From Euptelea pleiosperma (Eukaryota; Streptophyta; Magnoliopsida; Ranunculales; Eupteleaceae): DNA of 64,000 bases. The translations under genes were made by a program, and so were the position numbers. Below, one piece after another: positions 1 through 11,763 of the stretch (positions within the stretch are counted from its first letter, which is position 1; each line of letters starts with the position of its first letter). A model generated the notes under the pieces. It saw only the letters and a list, made by a program, of their open reading frames with translations. It was not told the DNA's origin and ran no database searches. The stretch lies in the NCBI GenBank assembly GCA_035048495.1, contig CM068541.1, positions 2,363,929 through 2,427,928 of the forward strand, read 5' to 3'.

Positions 1-2800
1 TAAGGGAAGATACCTCAGATTTACTCCAATAGGAAGAAATAGATTTTTATGTTTCCCTGAGGGTAGAGAAGGTGAGGGTGAAGACGAGTGGCAGACGCAG
101 TTTTGTCACCCAAGGTATCCTTGTTGGGTTCTCACATTGTGGCTATTTGCAGGAAAGTATCTCCACTAGAGCAGCTGTGTGCATCTCACATAGGAGGAGA
201 GAGATAGTATAGTTGGGAGGAGACTGTGTCATCAAAACTTACTATCAAGGGTCTGCTCTTGGGGCTTTTGGTACTTGGAGTCTGGATGTTCTTTACTGTG
301 TACAAGACCAAGATCCTATTTGGGAGGGTCTCGATGGCGCTCTAAAAAATAATTGGTTTAGTCGACCCTCTATCTTATTTCTTATGGAAGAACGAAGTGG
401 GTTTGCTTTTTCGATTGTAAGGAGATATTGCAATTTCTTAGCAGTTTGGGGTCAATTGCAGTGGGGGAGGTGGTGGTGTCTGTGGTGCATTGGTGGCCTA
501 ATGTGGACATTATTCCCAGCTACAACCTGGCTAGCTCGACCTGGATCAATCAAAAAACTTTCTCATCATTTATGGACTAAATAGAGTTTTAGTAAGATTG
601 GGGAGGTGGTTGGAGGTTTGGAGAAGGTGGATGAATTAGCGTTGAAGCTATGGGATTTGTCGCTGGTGAGGCTTAAGGTGATAGTAGGTGTGGTTGACAT
701 TCCACGGATTATCTCATTCTCTGATAGGGGGTCGTGTTTTAAGCATGGTTCAAAGTAATTAGTTTCGTTTCAGTTTCGTCCATAGGCGAAACCGAAACGT
801 TTCGGCAGTTTCGATGGTTTCGGTCCGAAATTGACCGAAATCAACTGAAAATTTTGTACTGTGAAACTTGGTTTCAGTCAGTTTCGGACGAAACCAAGCG
901 AAACCAACATGGTTTCGTTGTCTACCGAAACTTGAAACCATGGTTTTAAGGTGGTTGTAGATACCGGAGCGGAGAGTCCGAGTAGTTCTAAATCAAGTGA
1001 GGCAAAGGCTATATTGTTGCAAGACAGTTGCCAGTGGCCGATAGGAGAAGAAGTGTTGAATTAGATTGTCTCTCTTCTGGTAACAACATCGTTGTCGAGG
1101 GAGAGTTCTACATCAGTAGGGATTGCAGAGATATGATTTGACCCGGAGTCTAAAGGGAGATCTAGCCGTGTGGTAGTGGAGGATGATGTGGCAGTCCACG
1201 TAGATAGAAACCCAGGATAAGTGGGAATCTACGACCTCATAACAAGTCCAGCAAGATAATAGAGGCTGATGTGGCTCTTACTAACAATAGGAGACGTGTC
1301 GAAGGGGATTTTACATATTCGATAATTGTCTTAAGGATGGATTTGTTGGCAGTAGGTGGGGAAGACTTTCTCTCAAGAGGAAATTTGGTAGATTTCAAAT
1401 TAAAGCTATTAGACGTCCTCTAGCTGGAGTGGGTTGGTACATCAGGTTGAGAAGGAATACGAACATCTTGCAATGGCAACGGGCTAGGTGGCACAGAGCT
1501 GCTATCCCTAGTTGATCTTATAAGAGTGTGCACAAGCCATTTGGAGGCAGGAATCCGTTTCAAGGGCCCAAAACGCTTTTTTGCTATGCGACTAATACTT
1601 GCACTTGCTCTGCTATTCATCCCAAGCTGAGGTAGAGTTGTGGGGAGAAACAAAATTATGCTGATTCGGGCCCGAAGTCGTTACCGAAACCACAAGGAGG
1701 GGGATGCCAAAGGTAGGGCTAGTGATTGGGGTGAAGTTGCAATTGCCATTGAGCGATCAGATATAGGGAGTAGCTTGAGTTGGCCAAATGCACAAGAATG
1801 CTACTAATACACTATCTCCTCCCGCACCTACATGTGCAATAAAGAAGTTCACCTCTGTGGAGGGGAGTTGGACATTCAATGCGGTAAATCTAAGGAAGCT
1901 CTTATAGACGGTATGCTAACCCAACACAAAACTCGTGTAGCTATTCTCTCTCTCCTTTCTTTACCTTCACAAGGGTCGGTGATTCTAGTAGGTCGAACAT
2001 GCAAATAACCCCTATGAGGCTGGAATCGGAGCTAGATCCCTAGCAATCCTCACAGATTTCTACCACCGGTGAGGATAATGCGTTTTCTAAGCATTTGTCA
2101 TTTCGAGTTGGGAAAGGGGATAGAGTGAGGTTCTAGTTGGATCGCTGGTGTAGCAGCATGCCTCTTAAGGAAGAATTCCCCATCCTCAAGTATTGAAAGA
2201 TAGTACGGTGCAGGCTTTTTTTTGGTGGCACAAGGTTGCATTCTTTGTATGGTGTGCAGCACTCTACGGGATTCTGACTTGTGATACATTGATTAGGAGA
2301 AGATGTATAATTGATTATTGTTATATGTGCAAGGCGAGCGTAGAATCGGCAAATCATCTGCTTCTTCATTGTCATGTTGCTAGAGAGGTGTGGAGTACCT
2401 TCTCTTCTTTTAGGGTTCATGAGGTGATGCCGAAGTCAGTTACTGATATTCTTGAAGGTTGGTAGATGATATATGCCTTTTTGTCTTTGTTGGAGACAGT
2501 TGTGGAGTACACTTCCATTTGCCATCATGTGAGGACTATGGAAGGAGAGAAACCATGTTATTATTTCTATTAAGACACTTATATTTTCTTGGTCTAGGAC
2601 CTTTAAAGAATGTAGTGGGCTGCTCTTTGAAGATTATTGTTTTTAGGTAATACTCTATGTTGTACAAGGGAGAGTAGCTTGTTTTTTCTCTCTTTTGGCT
2701 TCCTTTGGTTGCCTTTGCGAGCTATAGGTGGTCTTCTCGCCCCCCCTAGTCTTTGCTTTTGTATTTTTGTTTTTCCATTTCCGATTTTTTTCAACTAAGT
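1..2800 (+). mobile_element. Decayed L1-type LINE, internally deleted, with zf-RVT tail
   Basis: Conceptual reading with several frameshifts and stops shows a plant LINE. Bases about 450-740 and 951-1080 read like the DUF4283-type ORF1 (STWI, HLWTK, VGGLEKVDELALKLWDLSL). Bases 2100-2465 read like the end of ORF2: a GKGDRVRF-like stretch, then the reverse-transcriptase zinc-binding domain with C-x2-C and H-x4-C spacing (CYMC, HLLLHC, REVW). The polymerase core between them is missing, so the copy is internally deleted. The end is a T-rich decayed tail near 2790. It probably sits in an intron of, or upstream of, the WD40 gene that follows. Confidence 0.75.
744..942. mobile_element. hAT-like non-autonomous 'word' element A
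   Basis: A 199-bp insertion with ends CATGGTTCAAAG and CTTGAAACCATG is flanked by a perfect 8-bp duplication GTTTTAAG (736-743 and 943-950), which fits the hAT target pattern nTnnnnAn. Removing the element and one duplication restores the LINE ORF1 reading D-R-G-S-C-F-K-V-V-V-D. The inside consists almost only of a short word (CGAAAC / GTTTCG) repeated in both orientations. Confidence 0.8.
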
Positions 2801-2869
2801 TATACTTGTCAATGCTTGTAGATATAACATGCTTTCCTTTCTAATCTGTTAGTCGAAATTCTCTTGCAG

Positions 2870-3545
2870 CCCATCTTCTTGCTTCTGCCGGAATGGATCA
2901 TACTGTCTGCATATGGAATGTATGGAGCAGAGAAGGTCAGAGAAAAGCACGTATTTTCAACTATCATAATGCGGCAGTCAAAAATGTGAAGTGGTCACCG
3001 CAAGGATTGTCTTTGCTTTCTTGTGGGTATGATTGTTCATCGAGGTTAATTGATGTTGAGAAGGGGATAGAAACACAGCTTTTCAAGGAGGATCAGGTCG
3101 TGGGGGTAGTAAAATTCCATCCAGACAACTCCAATCTCTTCCTTTCTGGAGGATCCAAGGGCTTTCTCAGACTCTGGGATATAAGAGTTGGAAAGGTGGT
3201 GCAAGAATTCATACGAGGTCTTGGCCCAATCCTAGACATTGATTTCAGTGTTGATGCCAAACATTTCATCTCTTCCAGTGACATCTCCAAAGGCAATGTC
3301 AGCGAAAATTCTATTATTGTTTGGGATGTCTTGCGACAAGTACCTCTGTCAAACCAAGTAAGAGACTCCAACCACCATGCCCTTCTCTATATCCTTGGAC
3401 CTTGGATACTCTTTAACAATCAATGTCTTTATAACCTCATTAAATAATTGTGCCACTTGCTATCAAATTACAGAAGTACATGTGAATAATTAGCATTCAA
3501 TCCTCATTGATATTCGGTTATAATCAGAGTATAATGCCATTTTAT

Positions 3546-3580
<35 letters not shown>

Positions 3581-6247
3581 TATAATCTGTCAAATGGAAA
3601 ATTAGTGAAAAGCTTTTTTTATGCTCCTATATAACCGAGGAATATAAATATTGTTGTGTAACATATGTCAAGTTTTAGGATGGGACAAGGAAATCTTTTG
3701 TATATGCTTTCTTCACGTGTATCATCCAATATGAACCCATATCGGTTGGCTGTGATGACTGATGAACGACAATACATGTACGTCTTGGGCAATACATGTG
3801 TCTCACCTTATACAATTTTGTTTATGACTTCATTTTCCTTATTGTATATTTAGGGAAATAAAAATTTGAAAAACAAACATAAAAAGAGTTTTGATAATTT
3901 TGCAATGTCTTGATTAATGTTTGCATAAACTTCATTAATTTAATTGCTCTGATCTTTCATGTAAATTCTGGGAAGTAATTTTTGACAAATGAAGATTCCT
4001 AAAAGACAAAATTGCTGTTATTAAAGACAAGTAGCCTTTATTGCATTGAGAAGAAGAGTGGTCAATATTGCATTTAATAAGGGCATATTATCTTCTCTTT
4101 AGGAGGAGTGCCTAAAAGCAGGTTGTCCCCCAGTCATTGTTTTAAGTCTTGGCTGAGACAGAGTTCTCGGCCCCGAATGATCCAGGTCCCGAGACCGAGA
4201 TTTAAAATAATGCCCCCAATCACTTCCCCAAATTTTAAATGAGTATCAAATCAGGATGTTACGTTGTGGTTTAAAAAGGATTTGTGGTTTAACAGAAAGG
4301 TTTTAGGAATTTCAATTATAACTTTAGTACCAGGTTTTAACTTTTAAGTACTAACTGGATTTGTACTTGTAGTCTTCTCAGTTTCAGTGTAAGTTTAAAG
4401 TTGTGACTTGTAATTGCAATTTGCAATTTGCAATTTGCAATCACTAATTTCATGGGTAACTCACAAGTGATTGGTATTGAATACTTGTGATTGTTTTCCT
4501 TGCTATAACCTCTTAGGTTTTTTTTTTTTTTGATAATATTACCTCTTAGTTATTACTTTAGTTCTTAGGTCTTCGCAATTTGCAGCTTGTGTATTACACT
4601 GACTAGTCAATCACTACACTGACTAATTTACTCACTCATTATTTTGCACCCATTCCCTGAAAGCAATTAGCGTAGATTTGTGCTTAGTGGTCCATTGTAG
4701 AAGGGAAATAATTTAACTTGTAGGGGTGAGGCAATTCTCTTAGGTCATCAAGGGTAACTAGAAGAGCTATTGTTTGTAGGGGTCTTGTTCGCAAAGCATT
4801 CTATCAGAAAAAAGAAACAAACAAATGGCTGATGGTTTGATCGGAGAGTGAGGGTGATTATTTTCATGGATCTCCCATTTCACATCTTTCAGACAAGCGA
4901 ATGGTCCCCTTGGCCCATCAATCGCGGAGTGTGATGTTGGCAATGCTCTACTCAAAGTCCATCTGACACTCTGAAAAGATCTTTTGTTCTAAGTCAGTTT
5001 TAAGAGATACACTTGAGCATATTCATGGGTACCTTTATTCCTTTTCTTATTTTGATAAGTAGATGCATTTTATTAAGAAGCAAAGCAGAAAAACAGTCCA
5101 AATAGGTCGAGATGACCTACAAAGGATGGCCTATCCAGCAACCCAAAGGAGAACCAAAAGCTCCCACTTGGTATTCCTATCATGTAATCTCTAAATTGGT
5201 GTTCCTAATATATTCCTTTTTCTTCTTTTATCTTTTCCTTGTGATTTTGGGAGGACGGATACGCCAATGCCATCTGTTCAGGCCGGCGGAGATATACTGA
5301 CACTTATATTTGGATCCTTGTATATAGGATCCTTTCAGTGATCTTGTGCTTGTGGCAAGGGAAGATTTTCTAACTTGGTGCTGTCCACATTCTCAGTCAT
5401 TGCTTTTCAGTTGTAACCCATCTATTTTCAGTTTATGCTTCCCGGATCATGAAATGGCCGAACTAGTGACTTAAACTGCTTTTTTTCCCTGTTGAGAAAA
5501 ATCAATTTCTCGGGAGTTTCTTATTTTATTTTCGGCTCAGAATAAGGGAAAATGGAAAGAGGGTAATTCCTGTGAGAAGTCAGCATCATATAACTACTCA
5601 CATTGTTGGTACGAGTTCATTTTTGGTTGAGTTGCTAAGTGGACTGGACATGGCAACTAGGTAGTATAAGGTTAGTTCAGTAGTTATGGATTTATTTACT
5701 TATTTTAAGGACACCAAAAGTGTGGCAATGAGCCAGTTTTTACTGCATGTATTATGTAAAAATGTTTTTGAACAATTAAGTTTTATACTTGGAACTACTT
5801 AGTTATTTGGTGAGTATGGTGGGATTGAACCTGTGACCTCATGCTTATGCTCATGGTTTCCTCTGTTTGTATCAGGTTTATGTGGAAGCCTATACTTGCC
5901 CTTGTATTAGGTATCACCCATTTGATCCGTTCTTCGTCGCGCAGTCAAACGGTAACTATATTGCAATATTCTCGTCCAATCCCCCTTTTAGGCTAGATAA
6001 GTACAAGAGGTACGAGAGCCATGGAGTGTCAGGTTTCCCTATCAAGTGCAGTTTCAGCTTGGATGGAGAGAGACTCGCCTCGGGCTCCTCTGATGGATGT
6101 ATATATATCTATAGCTACAGGTCATCTGAGCTTCTGAGGAAATTAAAGATGTATGAGCAAGCATGCATAGATGTTGCTTTCAATCCCTGCATTCCCAATG
6201 TGATTGCTTCATGCAGTTGGAATGGGGACATTTCTGTGTTTGAGTGA
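2870..6247 (+). CDS. WDR25: WD40 repeat protein, WDR25-like (3' part, two exons)
   Basis: Two exons are visible: 2870-3357 (after acceptor TTGCAG, entering with two bases of a split codon) and 5876-6247, joined across a GT-AG intron of 2518 bp. Together they encode about 285 residues ending ...GDISVFE. WD-type blades can be read: LLASAGMDHTVCIWNV, LLSCGYDCSSRLIDV, LFLSGGSKGFLRLWD, FISSSD...IIVWDV, FFVAQSNGNYIAIFS, RLASGSSDGCIYIYS, VIASCSWNGDISVF. The match is to the plant WDR25-type protein (Arabidopsis At5g54520 family, recognised from memory), presumed a beta-propeller scaffold; its precise role is not known to me. The first third of the protein is missing. Upstream DNA to base 1 is LINE, so 5' exons lie outside the window or the gene is truncated. 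The ATG at 2893 is internal to a blade and not a credible start. Confidence 0.85.
3548..3577. repeat. (AT)n microsatellite in the WD40 gene intron
   Basis: An uninterrupted AT dinucleotide run of about 28 bp lies near the start of the intron at 3358-5875. Confidence 0.9.
4137..4209. mobile_element. Short candidate 'word' element G
   Basis: About 70 bp bounded by TTTTAAG and TTTAAAA and filled with CCGAGAC / GTCTCGG-like words, resembling the element at 744-942 in design. No clear target duplication is seen, so this call is weak. Confidence 0.35.
4414..4441. repeat. TTGCAAT heptamer tandem repeat
   Basis: Four consecutive copies of a 7-bp unit, intronic. No coding sense. Confidence 0.85.
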
Positions 6248-6914
6248 GATGGCTCATTTTAGCACTTTCATTGTTCTACTGATTGTCTCCTAGTTAGGGG
6301 AAGATTCGTCTCAGCCATCTGTTTAACGTAAAAACTATCATATGGAGGCTCTTCTGCTTTAAGCACAATTATCCTAACCTTCCACCCTTTCCCACCACGC
6401 TTGGGATTTGTATTGTGTGAATCCCGAGGACTGTCCAGCTGTCTAGATCCTAGGGATGGCTCCTTTTGAAATGGATGTCATCTTCCGATGCCAATTGGTT
6501 TGAGAAATTCATAGCGTTTTATTTTTTCTCCTGCAAGATTCAAGGTTTAAATTTAAATTTCATGCCCTTAAGAAGGGAAAAAAATTCATAATTTCATGGA
6601 GTTATGCTCTCCCCACGGAACTGTTAAGGCTGTTGACCTTTGGATTCAAGAGATCGATGCAGTTGTTGCCTCGTACACTGAATATCTTGAATCCAATGGT
6701 CGAATGGCCTGAAACAGCGCATTTTTTTGTCCGGTTATCCATGGGATAGCATTTTCCAATTTCATATGATTTCCTTTTGTAGCCTCAAAAGATAAAACGT
6801 CATTTTCACTCCTGTTGCACAGTCAATGGGTTTTAGTTTAAAATTTAAATAAATGTAGTTCCATAAATAAAAGGCAGGCGGAGCTGTTAGCCTTAGGAGG
6901 ACGTTCTCCTTAAT
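6248..6914. other. 3' flank of the WD40 gene, no gene seen
   Basis: Probable 3' UTR followed by unique AT-rich sequence. AATAAA-like hexamers occur near 6849-6866 and could serve polyadenylation, but none is decisive. Confidence 0.5.
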
Positions 6915-7147
6915 AGGGGTGTTAATGGGATTTTCCAAATCCAGCTATCCTTAAGCCCAGCTAGGAATATGTCGTTAGGCCCAAGGCTCGACTAGCCTAT
7001 GATGGGCCTAAACGAATTAGGCTCAGGCCTGAACCAATTTGCTTGGCCTTAAATATGATGGGTTTATTAATATTGCTCAAGCCCGGCTTTATAGTGGGCC
7101 TGCCCTAAAAAGCCATTGGCAAGGTGGGCCCATTAATATCACTTCTC
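6915..7147. mobile_element. 'Word' element with GGGCCY core (AGGGGTGTTAATGG ends)
   Basis: About 230 bp with imperfect inverted ends AGGGGTGTTAATGG and CCATTAATATCACTTCT. The interior alternates GGCCCAAGGC, GGGCCT and AGGCCT words in both orientations. It resembles a second class of word-filled plant elements; a related fragment lies at 58465-58600. Confidence 0.5.
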
Positions 7148-8807
7148 TATGATCCAGCGTCAACGTTGGATGGTCAAAGTGAACTGACTTTTTTTGTGGT
7201 GGGTGTTTCAGGAAAGGGTCCTGTTAGATGGCTTCCTTAGGTTAACACCGCTGAATGGTCTTTGAGATTTGTTTGTTGTGAATCTCCATGCAAATGGCTC
7301 TGGTATGAATCTCAAGGTAAAACAGTTTTAACACTTGCTTTCCTAAGAACGTTCCAGAAATGTTTTCGGGCTGATGCTAACACAGACTTTCTAGAAGAGT
7401 CATTTGACATGAACAAGGACTAAAATGTCATTTTCCCAAAAGCTGGAGTATCTATCACTTTGATGAGTGACTGTGATAAGAACCCTATGATCATTTATTG
7501 TTATTAACATGCAACTATGCATGCTTCCAATCCAATAGAAGGGCTCTCTACAAAGAGAGCGTAAATGCGATGGGGTCCCTTATTTTATATATGGTGACTC
7601 CCTTGGGCCCAAATGACAAGTACTTGGTCTCAACCTACTTTTTTAGTCAAATCCCATTTAGCCACGTGGCTATGTCATGAGGAAGTGACAGTTCACACCC
7701 ACGTCTAAGGTACCCCCTAGCCCATAACTACCATACAAACATATATGGGCCCATAGTTTTTTTTGTTGATAGAAAATGATGCTTTGATTAGCTTTACCTT
7801 TTCCTTCATGATGCAGACGGACCCTTACTACACAGCCTCTAAGAAGCTTTTAGCGGCAATCTTCTAATTTAATTGCCTAAACATAAATTCAATAATAAAT
7901 AAGTAAAATTCCCGATTTAACAACTTGATTGAGACGGAAATTCTCCGTTCTCGACCTATTTGGACTATTTTTTTGCTTCGCTTCTTAATAAAATGCGTCT
8001 AATTATCGAAAAAAAAAAAAAAAAAAAAACAAAGATTCTCCATTTTCTCTCTTCCACTATAAGAAAAAGATTCCCTAGCGAGATATATTTTATTACTTAG
8101 CAAAAAATATAAAAAAATGTTACATACGCCTCAGTCAATATTATTTTTTTGTGTAAACCGCCTTGGTCGCAAGTTAATAACCATATTTATTTTTCTATTA
8201 CAGCACTTGCAACTAAGATAAGCTCGTGACCATACAGGTGTGTAGAGAGAAAGAGAGAGGTGACAATGGCATGATTCATGTGTGAAGGGTCACATTGAAG
8301 CTATGTGCAGCCTCCCTGCTCTAGATGAGATAGAGAGGGGGGGCACAAAAGAAATGTGTACAAGACATAATCATGGCAACCCCTTCCATTCCTCGTGGGG
8401 GTCAAATGGAAGGGAGACACGACACACCACCAGACTTTATTGATGCAATATTTGCAAGGGGGACCCTAACCAGTAACCAGTAACCAGTAAACCCCTCGAT
8501 CTGAAAAAATCAAAACTTTCAACAACACATCAAACACATAAGAACACAACACTGAAAGTCAAAATAATCCAAAAAAACATGCTCATATCCCCATATTCTC
8601 TAGCACTATCTAGACAAGCCAGCCGTTCTTCCATAGGACCCTGGTCCACACACACCCCTCTTCAAACTGTTTGTATTGGAAGATGTTGTCATCCTAACCC
8701 CATTTAAAGCAAGGACACAGTTATACAACCTATTGCTTATGTTTTTCTCAACTTCTACATAAATGTGCTCCCCACCTTACCTGGTCTTGTGGCCCCCTTC
8801 CTTCTCA

Positions 8808-8839
<32 letters not shown>

Positions 8840-10108
8840 ACAAATTAAAAAAACAAAAAACAAAAAAAAAATGAAAAAGTTCAAAAGATAATCCCCTTAG
8901 AAAAGTTAGCTAAGGACTACTGCCCCCTACATATGACTGCAATCATCTTCTAAAAGAGAATGATCCTTTGCGCGTACTTTGTGGTCAAGCGGGTGTTCGC
9001 TCCATGGGTCCCTCTGGTTTGCTGAACCAGCGACATGAAACGATGGGCAGAAAGCTTCCTCTCATGCTTGGATTGGCTATGAACTCCTTGGTCCAAATCA
9101 CTAAGCCATAGGTGTTTGATTAGGGAAACCAAAACACTCTCTTAAAAGGGAATCTTAGCTTGTGCTTAGTGATATGGGAAATCTCACACCCCATGATCAC
9201 CTTTTTTAAAATTTTTTTTTTTTTTTAATCCATCATGTCATGTTGTCAACTTTAGATTAATGTTATCCTTTCCTACACCACCAGACCACAATCAACGTTT
9301 GGTCCTCACCCACCCTAAGTGCTATCACCAGTCCCTTCCAATACCGGCCTCGAGAAGTGTGCCGACAAAACACCATATGATACCAATTCACACATTTGAT
9401 CGCTTCTTCTTTATTGTTACCTCAAGAAAGTTTTAAAAAATTGGCTAAGCGCGCACTAATCTTGTTTTGCTAAAAAGTTATTTTCCTAATTAAGGGTAGA
9501 CAAGAAAGACTTGTGTGTAGGCCTTGCAACCATTATTCAATGTACTGCGGTGGCCCAAACAGGATGTGCTAATGACATTCAATGTACTAGTGCTTTTATT
9601 TTTTTTTTGTTTTTTTATTTTTCTTGTTCTCATGTTGTAGTATGCTTAACAGACATGAAGAAACAGATTTGAAATCTAAACTAAATCAAATAAAGATTTT
9701 CAAATGGTAATAATCCCTTCAAAAGTTGTGGGGTGTTGCTTGATTGATAGTTTTGATTGACCTTCGACTTGTCGCTTAAGTGTATAAACTTAGTGATCCC
9801 AGTTGAACTACATTTGTAAAGCAAACCAAAATCTCTCTCTCTCTCTCTATCTCTATCTCTATCTCTATCTTTCAGACACATTTTTCTTATTCTTTTTACA
9901 GACTACCGTTCAAACTAGAAAAAAAATTTAAAAAAAAAACCTTTAATTGCATTGGTTTCTATTTAGCTAAAAAAAATTGTATTAGCCTATTAACTAAAGT
10001 ACTTTAGAAACAAGTGGAAATTGATAAAAAAAAGAAAATTGATTTATTGAATGATATCGTCTGCTGGAAAGGTACAAAATCAAAGAGCTTATTCTCAGAA
10101 AAACAAAG
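7148..10108. other. Intergenic stretch without recognisable genes
   Basis: AT-rich sequence with poly-A tracts (near 8011-8030), CT microsatellites (8812-8839; CT/CTAT near 9833-9870) and no ORF with family features or coding composition. The short ORFs here have no recognisable motifs. Confidence 0.6.
8812..8839. repeat. (CT)n microsatellite
   Basis: Fourteen or so CT dinucleotides in a row. Confidence 0.9.
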
Positions 10109-10483
10109 GCTCTAATACCCTGATAAGAAACTGAGTTACTGAATAATATTGGGTATTCTGTACAATAACCTTAAGAGAGTAAGTGTATAAAATTACAATA
10201 ACGAAAAAGAAAAAGACTAATGTAAGCAATCTGACCTAATTAACACTTTTCCAATGAGTGTATAATACTTTCCAAATGGGTGTAGAATACTTTCCAACAC
10301 ACTTTCTTTATTAGAAATAAAGAATCATATTAGGTCAATAAACTTTCCTAATTAGTTAGGACTCCATAACCTTTCATTGTACCCTTTAATGGAGAAACTT
10401 CTATAAATCACTATTATAAACTATTCTATTAAATGAAACCCACCCCAGAAAAACACAGACAAATAATTCTCCATTGTTCCACA
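10109..10483 (-). mobile_element. LTR retrotransposon remnant: LTR plus primer-binding site, minus strand
   Basis: On the minus strand a 363-bp segment begins TGTGGAAC and ends CTTATCA (plus-strand 10121-10483), giving TG...CA termini. It is followed by GGGTATTAGAGCC, a variant of the initiator-tRNA-Met primer site TGGTATCAGAGC. No gag or pol reading and no second LTR were found, so this is a solo LTR with residual leader or a deeply decayed copy. Confidence 0.5.
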
Positions 10484-11145
10484 AGGTAAGGATATTGATA
10501 TTGGAGAGGCAAGAACAGTAGTCCTATTAATGTTAGGGCATTTGACTGACATGAGTATGGTAACAGTAAGTGGATAGAGACACTGTACCAACATTTATAA
10601 ATCACCAATCAGGAGACAAAGGTACCAGAAGCCAGGAAAGTGAGATGAAGCTCCCATCCCTCAAAATGGTTAGAATCACTATACATGAAAATGAAAGAGA
10701 GAAGAAAAAAAAAGTGAAAAGATAACAAAGAGCACGTTCAGAGGCCAAAGTCATAGGCAACATTTTAACATTTTATACTGATCAGAGAAAGTCATGGACA
10801 AGGACTTCCTTCCACAAAATATGAGCTTTGCGATCGAACCCAAGACATATCACATCTATGAAAAATAAAAATCGTTTCTGTGTAGAAGCTTCACTAGTTA
10901 AGTGGATTTGGATAATTTTGTTGGAGGGGAGGTAAAAATGATAGCGATTTCGCACTGTGTTCTCTAACTATAGTGCAGGAAGTGGAAGACATGGAATTAT
11001 AGAAATCCATAAAGCTAGATAACCCTTGATAGATACTTCTTAAAAGCATGCATAGCCATGTCCGTTAAATGGTACAAAGTCAAGTACCAACCTGTTGCTT
11101 GCTAATTTGCTACAATATCGATCAATATATGTTCTTGCGCATATA

Positions 11146-11763
11146 TGTCGGTGTTACTATGCACCCCCACATGCATGCATGCGGCATCATAAAGTCTTCA
11201 TGCATGAAGCCTGTGCGTATCAGTGTAATATCGATCTTAATTTGCTTAATAATCTTATGGAATTTGTTAATAAGGGTGTGTTTGATTGCCTAAGTGGAAA
11301 AAAACACAACTGTCGGTTGTTCTATAGCCATTTTAAATTAATCTATATAATTTTCACTACCAAATCATTTAAATCTGGATAATTTTCCTTACTAAGCCCG
11401 GAATTCATTTCCCATCCCGATAGGTGAGAATTCATTTTCACCTGAAAATACACCTTTATTTTCTCTCACATGATTGAAATATGTGTTCTCAATTGCAATC
11501 AATCAGTCGTTTAAGGCATTTTCCAGATGTATTTTCTCAGGAAAATTGTCTGTGCAATCAAACACACCCTAAGATCTTCTTGGATATGGGTTTCAGACAC
11601 TAATATGTTTGCATGTTCCTCTCATTTTTTTCATGTCGATGTTACTATATGCGACGTCATAAAGTCTCCATGCATGAAGCCTGTGCGTATCAGAGTAATA
11701 TTGATCTTAATTTGCTTAATAATGTTATGGAATTTGCTAATAAGATCTTCATGGATATGGATC
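11146..11763. repeat. Tandem duplication of a ~130-bp unit, interrupted by a MITE in copy 1
   Basis: Unit 1 (11146-11273 continuing at 11573) and unit 2 (11634-11763) share TGTCGRTGTTACTAT, CATGCATGAAGCCTGTGCG and a TTAATTTGCTTAATAAT run. Only unit 1 holds the insertion at 11274-11569, so unit 2 is a natural empty site. Confidence 0.8.
11274..11569. mobile_element. Tourist-like (PIF/Harbinger) MITE
   Basis: 296 bp with inverted ends GGGTGTGTTTGATTGC and GCAATCAAACACACCC and a TAA duplication (11271-11273 and 11570-11572). The end sequence and 3-bp TWA target are those of Tourist elements. Excision restores GTTAATAAGATCTTC, which matches GCTAATAAGATCTTC in the neighbouring duplicate. Confidence 0.9.

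Noticed and set aside
2893..2895. ATG as start of the WD40 gene
   Set aside because: Lies inside a WD blade; HLLASAG upstream is conserved text preceded by a good splice acceptor.
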